A DNA stretch of 32,172 nucleotides from Spirochaetales bacterium (lineage in GTDB: Bacteria; Spirochaetota; Spirochaetia; DSM-2461): NCBI GenBank assembly GCA_028532905.1, contig JAQQAM010000217.1:1-32172 (forward strand), read 5' to 3'. Shown here piece after piece: positions 16,104 through 24,154 of this stretch (its first letter is position 1; every line of letters begins with the position of its first letter). A program made the position numbers and the translations under genes. The notes under the pieces are model-generated. The model was not told the DNA's origin, searched no databases, and saw only the letters and a program-made list of their open reading frames with translations.

Positions 16104-19100
16104 TCAGAAGGACTGAATCTTCTCAATAAGATCCTTCATTGTAAAGGGCTTATGAATCAAAGAGGCATTTTTCAATTCTGCAATATTCTTCAGCCGCTCC
16201 TCAGTATAACCGCTCATAAAAAGAACCGGAACATCATACCCCAGAGATCTGAGAGACTGAAAGGCCTGTTCCCCGCCCATTTCAGGCATTATAACATCCA
16301 GGAGGAACAGCCTGATACTGTCCCTGGGGGGATGTTCTTTCTTAAGATTTTTGATCAGTTCGCTTCCATTGACAAAGCTTTTGATTTCAAAACCGTTCTT
16401 TCTGAGCATGGTTTCTGCCAGCTGCCTTACCATGGGATCATCTTCAGCCATATAGATAAGGCCCTTGTTTTCATGAGTCTCTTCCTGTCCGGCTGTCTCG
16501 ACCTCGGGACCTGCCGCATTTCCGCTGCCGGTTCGCGGCAGATACACATGAAATGAGGTTCCCCTGCTGCGGTCTGTTTCAATATTCAGATACCCCTTAT
16601 GCTGACTGATGATTCCATACACGATGGACAGCCCCAGGCCAGTCCCCTTGTCTTTGTCTTTGGTTGTAAAAAAGGGATCAAATATCCGGGGCAGGATATC
16701 CTCATTTATCCCTGTTCCGCTGTCCTGTACTGTTAGCTCCACATACTCACCGGCGGGTATTGACCCATCAAGACCGGGAAAAGAATGGGAGGCCATATGT
16801 ATGGACTGGGAAATACGGAGAACTCCCCCGCCCTCCATGGCATCCCTGGAGTTGAGGCTCAGATTGATCAGCACCTGTTCGATCTGCCGTTTATCGGCAT
16901 AAACCCAGTCCTCATCCCCCTCAAGGCTGGATTCCAGTTCAATATTCTCTTCCAGAAGACGTCCCAGTATGGGAAGAAGGTTATGAATCAGGGAAGACAT
17001 GGAAAATGTCTCCATATTCATCTGTTCGGTCCGGCTGAACAAAAGGAGCTGACGGGTCAGATTCCGGGCACTGGCAGCGGTTTTGATTATGGGCTCCACA
17101 TACTCCATTTCCGGCTTTCCGGAGCACTCGTCTCTTAATAACTGACTGTATCCGAGTATAATCTGCAGCAGATTGTTGAACTCGTGGGAGATTCCCCCGG
17201 CCAGTTTACCCACAGCCTCCATTCTGGCAGCCTGCCGCAGCTGATCCTGGCTGGCTTTGAGAGCGGCTCTGGTCTGAGAGAGTTCAGAGAAGTCCTGAAT
17301 AATACCGGTTACAATAAGCTTACCGGTTTCAGGATTCTCTGCCTGCCGGGCAATCAGATGGAGTATCCGGTTCTCCCCATTCTCTCCCGGAACCGTCATG
17401 ATGGATTTCACACGGCTGTAGGACTGTTTCAATTCATCCGGGAGATCACTGCCCTTGGCCCAGGAAGGAAAGATTTTCATCATAAAATCAAGAACCGGAG
17501 GGGGATCGGAGGTTTTCGGATCCACAGAAACGAGGGTATACACCTCCCGGGAGTACCAGTAGGCATCCTTATGGGGATCATATTCCCAGTTTCCCACCAT
17601 AGCCATAGCCTGAGCATCCCGCAGACGCCGCTGTTCGTTCTGCAGAACCTGCTGGATTTTCTCCGTATCTGTTATATCGCGGAATACGATAATAACCCCG
17701 ATAAGTGTCTCATCCCTGGGATCCCTGATAGGAGAGGCACTGTCGGAAATATGAAATTTCTGCCCCTTTCTGCTGATAAGCACCGTATTGGCATCCATAA
17801 AAACCCGGTCATTCTTTTCCAGAACCTGTTTAACCGGGTTGTCCACAGCCTCGCCGCTGAAGCCGTTCTCCAGTTGAAGAATATCTGAAACCGGGCGGCC
17901 TCCGGCTTCTTCAAGGGTCCAGCCTGTCATTGTCTGGGCAACTTTATTCATAAATACAATACGGGACTCACCATCAGTTGAGATGACCGCATCACCGATG
18001 GAGCTGAGAGTTGTATACAACTCATTTTTCTGACGGGAGAGATGGCCTGTGGATTTATTGAGTAGCCATGACTGACGGATCAGCAGAATAATCAGCAGAA
18101 GCAGCCCCAGAAGGGCGGAGGAAAGGAGCTGAACAGTCACCCGGTAACTGCTGGCAGAAACGGGGTTTAGCAGAACAGCATTTTTCGGAAGTTTTTTCTC
18201 ACTGAAATTCCAGTACCTGAAGCGCTGCTGGTCTATGGCATAGACAGCTGTATCATCCTCATTAACGGGTATGGATGAGGCCCTGGTGCCGTTCAGAATC
18301 TGTCTGATCTGTTCAATAGCGATTTGAGCCTGTACAGCTCCGGAAGTGACCTTACCACCCAGAACACCCGTCCGGAGATGGAGAAGGTTGAATACAGGAA
18401 CGGCAGTGACCTCAGACAATCTGGAAATAAACTCCTTCTCAGAGAAATATTCTCCGGATTTATCCCTGTACCAGCTGGTCAGTAGGAGAATGGCATCATC
18501 CGGCAGGGAAGAACTCCATTTCAGCAGTTCATCAGTTGTGAGTTTATCTTCTCCCGTATATTGAATATCAAGAAGCCCCAGCTCTCCCCTCAGCTGAGAA
18601 CGCTGTTTCTCTATCATCTGAATATTACCGTAACCCGTCGGGGTGGCATCCACTATGACATAAACCGTATTCAGAGAAGGAATGATAGTTTTGGCCAGAG
18701 CCAGAGTATCCGGAAGATTGACTTTACTGATAACACCTGTATGTTCCGGCCGGAGGGTATCAAGAACCGCCCCGTAATCGTTAACACCGCAGAAAACAAC
18801 AGGTGCCGAGGGAAACAGAGTCTGTCCCCTGCCGGCAAGGAACTGCAGGGCATTATCATCCACAGCAACGATCAGGGAAAAAGCATCTGGTTGGTACAGA
18901 GAAAGATCCCGATAAATCCGGTCTTCCATTTTAGAATAAGGATTCCGCTTTGTATCCATATACTCAATGGTGATTTCCGTTCCGGGAAGAATTTCTATCA
19001 AACCCTCCAGAAGGGTTGTATAGATACTGTCTTCCCACAAGTGGCCGGGGTGATAGGAGAACAGAAGAAGAACTGAATCTTCCGGGTCTTCAGATTGCTC

Positions 19101-19163
19101 TGTGTCTGCAAAAACAGCCAGAGGGACAAGAAGTATTAGAATAACTAGATATATTCGTCTCAT
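16104..19163 (-). CDS. Hybrid sensor histidine kinase with periplasmic binding-protein-like sensor
   Basis: Domain order in the 1019 residues: signal peptide 1-19 (ending AVFAD), an extracytoplasmic region at about 28-310 resembling ABC-type substrate-binding sensor domains, one membrane span at 345-363, a PAS domain at about 385-500, a second PAS-like region at about 515-630, a dimerisation domain with phospho-acceptor H660 ([11 protein letters not shown]), an ATPase domain with N767/N771, DSGTGI (814-819) and [11 protein letters not shown], and a C-terminal receiver with D908-D909, phospho-acceptor D956 (LLDVIMP) and K1005. It should sense a small ligand outside the membrane and pass phosphate to its own receiver. 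No separate output regulator lies nearby. Ligand unknown. Confidence 0.92.
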   Translation of the reverse strand: MRRIYLVILILLVPLAVFADTEQSEDPEDSVLLLFSYHPGHLWEDSIYTTLLEGLIEILPGTEITIEYMDTKRNPYSKMEDRIYRDLSLYQPDAFSLIVAVDDNALQFLAGRGQTLFPSAPVVFCGVNDYGAVLDTLRPEHTGVISKVNLPDTLALAKTIIPSLNTVYVIVDATPTGYGNIQMIEKQRSQLRGELGLLDIQYTGEDKLTTDELLKWSSSLPDDAILLLTSWYRDKSGEYFSEKEFISRLSEVTAVPVFNLLHLRTGVLGGKVTSGAVQAQIAIEQIRQILNGTRASSIPVNEDDTAVYAIDQQRFRYWNFSEKKLPKNAVLLNPVSASSYRVTVQLLSSALLGLLLLIILLIRQSWLLNKSTGHLSRQKNELYTTLSSIGDAVISTDGESRIVFMNKVAQTMTGWTLEEAGGRPVSDILQLENGFSGEAVDNPVKQVLEKNDRVFMDANTVLISRKGQKFHISDSASPIRDPRDETLIGVIIVFRDITDTEKIQQVLQNEQRRLRDAQAMAMVGNWEYDPHKDAYWYSREVYTLVSVDPKTSDPPPVLDFMMKIFPSWAKGSDLPDELKQSYSRVKSIMTVPGENGENRILHLIARQAENPETGKLIVTGIIQDFSELSQTRAALKASQDQLRQAARMEAVGKLAGGISHEFNNLLQIILGYSQLLRDECSGKPEMEYVEPIIKTAASARNLTRQLLLFSRTEQMNMETFSMSSLIHNLLPILGRLLEENIELESSLEGDEDWVYADKRQIEQVLINLSLNSRDAMEGGGVLRISQSIHMASHSFPGLDGSIPAGEYVELTVQDSGTGINEDILPRIFDPFFTTKDKDKGTGLGLSIVYGIISQHKGYLNIETDRSRGTSFHVYLPRTGSGNAAGPEVETAGQEETHENKGLIYMAEDDPMVRQLAETMLRKNGFEIKSFVNGSELIKNLKKEHPPRDSIRLFLLDVIMPEMGGEQAFQSLRSLGYDVPVLFMSGYTEERLKNIAELKNASLIHKPFTMKDLIEKIQSF

Positions 19164-19284
19164 TTATCCCCCGTGTTTAGATTTCTCTGATATCTTATCA
19201 TGTCTTGCGGCCAATAGGGAATCTCAATATTACTTTTGCCATACACAGAGATCAGGAATCTGCTGAATAAAAATAATTATTAAT

Positions 19285-19314
19285 TTGACAGATCCGAGAA
19301 TCACCGTTTATTCT
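19285..19314 (+). promoter_or_regulatory. Promoter of the LacI-type regulator gene
   Basis: A perfect TTGACA (19285-19290), an 18-nt spacer and TATTCT (19309-19314) fit a sigma-70-type promoter. The predicted transcription start, near 19321, falls just before the palindrome at 19325-19340. Confidence 0.55.
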
Positions 19315-19324
19315 GAAAAAAGAT

Positions 19325-19340
19325 ATGAAAGTACTTTCAT
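19325..19340. promoter_or_regulatory. Perfect 16-bp palindrome, likely LacI-family operator
   Basis: ATGAAAGTACTTTCAT is a perfect palindrome with the TGAAA...TTTCA half-sites common to LacI-family operators, though with TA rather than CG at the centre. It lies between the predicted transcription start and the regulator gene, a position expected for autorepression. Confidence 0.65.
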
Positions 19341-19377
19341 CAAAGTTCTTTCTTTATTCAACAGGTGTTCATATTAG

Positions 19378-20379
19378 ATGAAGAAAAGAGCAACCATATA
19401 CGATGTGGCAAAGGAAGCTGAAGTCAGTATCACCACAGTGTCCCGCTATCTCAACAATCCGGAAAGTGTAAAGTCGGATACGGGAAAACAGATTGCCGCA
19501 TCCATAGAAAAACTCGATTACATACGCCAGGGGAATGCAGGAACAGCTGCAGGACGTTCGGTCAGGAGAGTGGGAGTACTCACACCCTTTTTCCCGGCTC
19601 CTTCCTTTGTTGACAGACTCCGGGGAATGATCCCCTTTTTCAAAGAGAAAAACTATGAAGTCATCATATATACAATCGAGAGCCCTGATCAGCTGGATGA
19701 ATATCTGAGTTCTGTCCCCTTTACCCGCAGAATTGACGGCCTGATACTGATGTCCGTCTACCTGACACCCGAACAGAACAGGAGCCTGAAGGCGTCGGGT
19801 CTTCATGTGGTGATGATTGAATCGGATGACGAAAACTACACCAGAGTACTGACAGACGATATCAGAGGCGGGCAGATAGCCGCAGAGCTTTTCATCAGCA
19901 AAGGATACAGAAACTGTGCTTTTATGGGTGACAGAAACAGAAATCTCTCCTACAGCTGTCATCCCTCAGAACTGAGGTTTCAGGGGTTCAGCAGTACTCT
20001 TACAGAAAAAGGCAGCGGTCTTGCCGAAAAAATGGTTCTGGAATCGGATACAACTGTAGAAAGTGCCCGGGAGGTTTTTTCTGATTTCCTGCAGCACTCC
20101 GCAGCTCCCAGAGCAGTGTTCGCCATGTGCGATGTCCAGGCAGTCGGAATTATTAAAGCAGCAAGAGAACAGGGGCTGAAGGTACCCGAAGATCTGGCGG
20201 TCCTGGGATTCGACAACATCGAATCTGCCGACTGGATGGGTTTATCCACTATAACACAGCATCTTGGAGACTCCGGAAGAATTGCCGCAGGCCTTCTGCT
20301 GGATCAGATTCAAGAGAAAAACCATGCCATACAGAAAGTGAATCTTCAGGTAGAACTGATTGAAAGGTCTACAACTTAG
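19378..20379 (+). CDS. LacI-family transcriptional regulator
   Basis: The 333-residue protein opens with the LacI-type helix-turn-helix (ATIYDVAKEAEVSITTVSRYLN), has the hinge region and then a periplasmic-binding-protein-like ligand domain (VGVLTPFFPAPSFV, MCDVQAVGIIKAA, LAVLGFDNIESADWMGLSTI). It should bind a sugar or sugar phosphate and repress the adjacent importer and phosphorylase genes. A palindromic operator lies in its own leader. AGGTG lies about 10 nt before the ATG. Read-through into the transporter is possible, because no T-run terminator lies between them. The effector is inferred to be an alpha-glucoside-type sugar. Confidence 0.93.
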   Translation: MKKRATIYDVAKEAEVSITTVSRYLNNPESVKSDTGKQIAASIEKLDYIRQGNAGTAAGRSVRRVGVLTPFFPAPSFVDRLRGMIPFFKEKNYEVIIYTIESPDQLDEYLSSVPFTRRIDGLILMSVYLTPEQNRSLKASGLHVVMIESDDENYTRVLTDDIRGGQIAAELFISKGYRNCAFMGDRNRNLSYSCHPSELRFQGFSSTLTEKGSGLAEKMVLESDTTVESAREVFSDFLQHSAAPRAVFAMCDVQAVGIIKAAREQGLKVPEDLAVLGFDNIESADWMGLSTITQHLGDSGRIAAGLLLDQIQEKNHAIQKVNLQVELIERSTT

Positions 20380-20390
20380 TTTGGAATCCT

Positions 20391-20455
20391 CAGCCTCCGG
20401 GCTGGTATGAAGGTGTTAGGAACCTTCAGGATAAATTATCAGGACCGAGTCCTGA
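20391..20455 (+). promoter_or_regulatory. Three tandem hairpins in the leader of the binding-protein gene
   Basis: CAGCC/GGCTG (20391-20404), TGAAGGT/ACCTTCA (20408-20428) and TCAGGAC/GTCCTGA (20439-20455) are perfect short stems in a row, ending 9 nt before the AAGGAG ribosome site. None is followed by a T-run. They may protect the 5' end of the binding-protein message or mark a processing site. Confidence 0.5.
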
Positions 20456-20474
20456 AAAGTACAAGGAGAACACT

Positions 20475-21812
20475 ATGAAAAAAGTTGTTTGGGGAGCAGT
20501 AGCATTTCTGATGATTGCCTCACTGTCATTTATGAGCTGCCAGAAAAAGGAAGAACCCGCAGCGGCAGCACCGGCTGAAGAAAAAACAATGGACGACCCC
20601 TATGCGGACGTACGGGGCAAAGTTGTCACCATGGCCGGTCCTTTTGTGGACAACGACGCCATCAAGTTTGAACAGTCTGTCAAAGCTTTTGAAGAAATGA
20701 CTGGAATCGACATTCAGTATGAAGGTTCCAAGGAATTTGAAGCCTCCATCGGCATCAGCATCGAAGGCGGAAACGCTCCGGACATCGTCGACTTTCCTCA
20801 GCCCGGTCTCCTTAAGAACTTTGTTGCCAAAGGCTATGTTGTTGACCTGAACAAGGCTCTTGATATGAATAAAGTAAAATCCAACTATATTGAAAGCTGG
20901 CTGGATATGGCTACCATGGACTCTCCTGACGGACCTATCATGGCGGGCATCTGGGGCCGTGTAAACGGTAAATCCCTTGTATGGTACAACAAGAAAGAAT
21001 TTGATGCAGCCGGATACGAAGTTCCCGAAACATGGGAAGAACTGGTGGCTCTGCAGGATATGATCCTCTCTGACGGAGACGCTCCCTGGGCCATCGGTAT
21101 TGAATCCGGTGCGGCTACCGGATGGGCTGCAACAGACTGGATCGAAGAAATGATGCTCAGAACCACTAGCCTTGAAAACTATGACAAATGGGTCGCCGGA
21201 GAACTTAAGTTCAACAGCCCCGAAGTCCGTGCCGCCATCGAAGCCATGGCCTCCATATGGTTTGCCGACGGTATGGTATACGGCGGACGTAAAGGTATCG
21301 CCACAACCAGCTTTGGAGATGCTCCCAAGGTTATGTTTGAGAATCCTCCCAAAGCATGGCTCCACAAACAGGGTAACTTCATTACATCCTTCTTCCCCGA
21401 AAACCTGACGGCCGGTACAGATTATGACTTCTTCTACCTGCCCAGCGTTGATCCTTCTCTGGGAAGACCTGTTCTGGTTGCCGGTGATATCTATGCCATG
21501 TTTGACGACAGACCCGAAGTCCGCATGGTTATGCAGTACTTTGCTACTGGTGCTTCAGTAGAAGGCTGGGTCAAAGCGGGCGGAGCCATTTCTCCCCATA
21601 AAGACTCTCAGCTCAGCTGGTATACCAATGAGGTGGACAGAAAAGTTGCTGAAGTTATTCAGAATGCAACCAGTGTCCGCTTTGACGGTTCTGACCTGAT
21701 GCCCGGTGCCGTCGGTGCGGGTTCCTTCTGGAAAGAGATGACCGCCTATGTTTCCGGAGCTAAAACTCTGGATGAAGCCCTTGATGCCATTGATGCCTCC
21801 TGGCCTAAGTGA
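20475..21812 (+). CDS. aglE: ABC sugar transporter substrate-binding lipoprotein (alpha-glucoside type)
   Basis: This 445-residue CUT1-family binding protein captures sugar outside the membrane and delivers it to the two permeases downstream. The N-terminus has two lysines, a hydrophobic run and FMSC, a spirochaete-tolerant lipobox with C22. The mature part begins with an alanine/proline/glutamate-rich linker. Later segments (VDFPQPGLLKNFVAKGYVVDL, NGKSLVWYNKKEFDAAGYEVPETWEEL, PHKDSQLSWY-like end) resemble AglE of alpha-glucoside importers as I know them. AAGGAG is 7 nt upstream. Hairpins bracket the gene on both sides, which would favour a stable, abundant message. Confidence 0.88.
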   Translation: MKKVVWGAVAFLMIASLSFMSCQKKEEPAAAAPAEEKTMDDPYADVRGKVVTMAGPFVDNDAIKFEQSVKAFEEMTGIDIQYEGSKEFEASIGISIEGGNAPDIVDFPQPGLLKNFVAKGYVVDLNKALDMNKVKSNYIESWLDMATMDSPDGPIMAGIWGRVNGKSLVWYNKKEFDAAGYEVPETWEELVALQDMILSDGDAPWAIGIESGAATGWAATDWIEEMMLRTTSLENYDKWVAGELKFNSPEVRAAIEAMASIWFADGMVYGGRKGIATTSFGDAPKVMFENPPKAWLHKQGNFITSFFPENLTAGTDYDFFYLPSVDPSLGRPVLVAGDIYAMFDDRPEVRMVMQYFATGASVEGWVKAGGAISPHKDSQLSWYTNEVDRKVAEVIQNATSVRFDGSDLMPGAVGAGSFWKEMTAYVSGAKTLDEALDAIDASWPK

Positions 21813-21838
21813 TTAAAAACTTAGTGAAATAAAATACA

Positions 21839-21867
21839 GGGCAGAGGTCCGTGAGAAGCCTCTGCCC
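21839..21867 (+). terminator. Intercistronic hairpin between binding protein and permease genes
   Basis: GGGCAGAGG and CCTCTGCCC form a perfect 9-bp stem with an 11-nt loop, followed by TCCTTTAC. It probably gives partial termination or 3'-end protection, leaving more binding-protein than permease message. Confidence 0.65.
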
Positions 21868-21950
21868 TCCTTTACAGACCCCACCTGTAAACAACACGGG
21901 TCTGATTACACAAACTGCCCATATGCCATTGGCAGAAAAGGGAGGATAAA

Positions 21951-23033
21951 ATGAGCCAGGATATAGATTCCAAATGGAATCCTCTAACTCTGATAATTCT
22001 GATTGCGGTCACCGCAGTCATACTGATTGGCGGATTCGTGCTGCTCCAGAATATGCAGGACAGCAAAGTACTAATGACCATAACCGCCGTTACATGGGGG
22101 CTGGGTTCTGTGGCCCTCCTCTACTTCGTACTCAATGCCATAGCTGAATCCATGCCCCGGAAAATCCGGTCCATCGCAGTGGCTGTGGTCTTCGCCGGTC
22201 CTGCGGTACTCATGCTGGTCTGGGCTCTGGTTCTGCCGACCCTGCGGTCTTTGCGCCTCAGTTTTGCCGATGCCCATGGAAGAGGATTCGTCTTCCTGGA
22301 CAACTATAAATTTGCCTTTACCGACCCCATAATGCTGGAAGCCTTCCGGAACAATCTGCTGTGGATGATTTTCGGGACATCCTTCTGCGTCATAATGGGT
22401 CTGATCATAGCCGTTCTGGCCGACAAAAGCCGGGCGGAGAAAGTCTTTAAATCTCTGATTTTCATGCCCATGGCCATCTCTTTTGTGGGAGCCGGGGTCA
22501 TCTGGAAGTTCATCTACGCCTATAAGGGTGAAGGAGTGAATATAACCGAAATCGGTTTGCTGAATGCCATTGTCACCGCCCTGGGCGGAGAGGCGCAGGC
22601 CTGGCTCCTCCTCCCCTTCTGGAACAATTTCTTCCTGATTGTCATCATGGTCTGGCTGCAGACGGGATACGCCATGGTCATCCTCTCCTCCGCCATCAAG
22701 GCGATACCGGAAGAGATCAATGAGGAAGCCCGGGTAGACGGTGCCAATGCCTTTACCATTTTCTTCAGAATAACCGTTCCCTATATCATGCCCACCATCA
22801 TAACAGTAACCACGACCATACTGATCTTCAGCCTGAAGCTCTTTGATGTGGTCAGGGTTATGACCGGCGGAAATTTCGGTACCAATGTTATAGCCAACGA
22901 GTTCTATCTCAGACAGTTCACCTACGGCCACTCCGGTCAGGCTTCGGCCATTGCGGTTGTTCTGCTTGTGGTCATTATCCCCGTTCTGGCCTATAACCTC
23001 AAAGAATTCAGAAACAGGGAGGTACTGAAATGA
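21951..23033 (+). CDS. aglF: ABC sugar transporter permease, MalF/AglF-like
   Basis: The 360-residue inner-membrane protein has two hydrophobic segments near the N-terminus (residues about 10-30 and 37-57), then a core of about six spans and the ATPase-contact EAA loop EEARVDGANAFTIFFRITVP. It forms the channel of a CUT1 importer with the next gene. GGGAGG lies 7 nt upstream of the ATG. Its last codons overlap the start of the second permease (ATGA at 23030-23033), so the two are translationally coupled. The AglF assignment rests on the AglE- and AglG-like neighbours. Confidence 0.9.
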   Translation: MSQDIDSKWNPLTLIILIAVTAVILIGGFVLLQNMQDSKVLMTITAVTWGLGSVALLYFVLNAIAESMPRKIRSIAVAVVFAGPAVLMLVWALVLPTLRSLRLSFADAHGRGFVFLDNYKFAFTDPIMLEAFRNNLLWMIFGTSFCVIMGLIIAVLADKSRAEKVFKSLIFMPMAISFVGAGVIWKFIYAYKGEGVNITEIGLLNAIVTALGGEAQAWLLLPFWNNFFLIVIMVWLQTGYAMVILSSAIKAIPEEINEEARVDGANAFTIFFRITVPYIMPTIITVTTTILIFSLKLFDVVRVMTGGNFGTNVIANEFYLRQFTYGHSGQASAIAVVLLVVIIPVLAYNLKEFRNREVLK

Positions 23034-24133
23034 CAAAATCGGAAAAACTGAAAACATCTCCAGTGGGGAGAATAGCGGTAGCCGTGGTTCTGGTGATTAT
23101 CGTTCTGGCCTGGACCGTTCCGACTCTGGGCATTCTGGTCACCTCCTTCCGGAGTCCCTCTGATATTTATGCGACAGGCTGGTGGTCTGTTCTCCCTCAC
23201 AAGGCCTATGCCAAGACAGATGAGTTTGAACTGCCCCGGGATCTGGACCCCAACGGTCCCATAACCATTGAAGGTGTGACCGCTGAATTCCAGGAGTGGA
23301 GAAACGGTATTGTAGTGCAAGAAGGCCGCCGGCTGCAGTGGTACGGCAACAAACGTTCCCGGAAAATTGAAGTATTTGAAGAGAAATGGGTAGGCTTCGG
23401 AGCCAATCTGACTCTGCAGAATTACAGGGATGTCCTGTCCGGGGGCACTGTGGAGTTCACCGATGCCAATGGAAATGTCATAACCCGGCAGGGAAATAAT
23501 TTTGCCGAAGCCGTACTGAACTCCATTGCGGTCAGTATACCGGCAACGGTGATTCCCATTCTGATTGCCGCCTTTGCAGCCTATGCCTTTGCGTGGATGG
23601 AATTCCCCGGCAGAAAGCCGCTGTTTATTATGGTCGTGGCTCTTCTGGTTGTTCCTCTTCAGATTGCATTGATTCCCATACTCCGGGATTTTACCCGCTG
23701 GGGCCTTACGGGAACCTTTCTGGCTATGTGGATGGCCCATACGGGATTCGGACTGCCCCTTGCGGTATATCTGCTCTACAACTATGTGAGCACCCTGCCC
23801 CGTGATATTTTTGAATCCGCCTACCTGGACGGGGCCACTCCCTTTGTGACCTTTGTGCGCCTTGTTCTGCCCCTCTCCATACCGGCTCTGGCCAGCTTCG
23901 CCATTTTCCAGTTCCTCTGGGTCTGGAACGACTATCTGGTGGCTCTGGTGTTCCTGGGAGATAAAAACAGAGTGGTTACATCGGCACTGGCGGCAATGGT
24001 AGGAGAAAAAGGACAGGACTGGCACCTGCTGACTTCCGGAGCCTTTATGAGTATGATTCTGCCACTAACCGTCTTTTTCGCCTTACAGAGATTCTTTGTA
24101 AGAGGACTTATGGCCGGATCAGTCAAGGGCTGA
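23030..24133 (+). CDS. aglG: ABC sugar transporter permease, MalG/AglG-like with periplasmic insertion
   Basis: The 367-residue protein is the second permease of the importer. It has the EAA loop ESAYLDGATPFVTFVRLVLP and the usual C-terminal end RFFVRGLMAGSVKG. Unlike plain MalG (about 280-300 residues) it has roughly 90 extra residues between the first span and the next (about 45-140, containing charged stretches such as KTDEFELPRDLDPNGP). Such an insert is known in AglG proteins of alpha-glucoside importers. No ATPase gene accompanies the set, so a shared MsmX/UgpC-like ATPase must be encoded elsewhere. Confidence 0.9.
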   Translation: MTKSEKLKTSPVGRIAVAVVLVIIVLAWTVPTLGILVTSFRSPSDIYATGWWSVLPHKAYAKTDEFELPRDLDPNGPITIEGVTAEFQEWRNGIVVQEGRRLQWYGNKRSRKIEVFEEKWVGFGANLTLQNYRDVLSGGTVEFTDANGNVITRQGNNFAEAVLNSIAVSIPATVIPILIAAFAAYAFAWMEFPGRKPLFIMVVALLVVPLQIALIPILRDFTRWGLTGTFLAMWMAHTGFGLPLAVYLLYNYVSTLPRDIFESAYLDGATPFVTFVRLVLPLSIPALASFAIFQFLWVWNDYLVALVFLGDKNRVVTSALAAMVGEKGQDWHLLTSGAFMSMILPLTVFFALQRFFVRGLMAGSVKG

Positions 24134-24154
24134 TCATAAGGGGAGCTGATACAG

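Noticed and set aside
22071-23057. Long open frame (328 residues) on the minus strand opposite the first permease
   Set aside because: It is rich in Gly, His, Asp and Gln with no recognisable domain and is fully antisense to a clear MalF-type permease; it is a codon-bias shadow. The same holds for the frames at 22991-24025, 20526-21365, 24644-25750 and 13899-14903.
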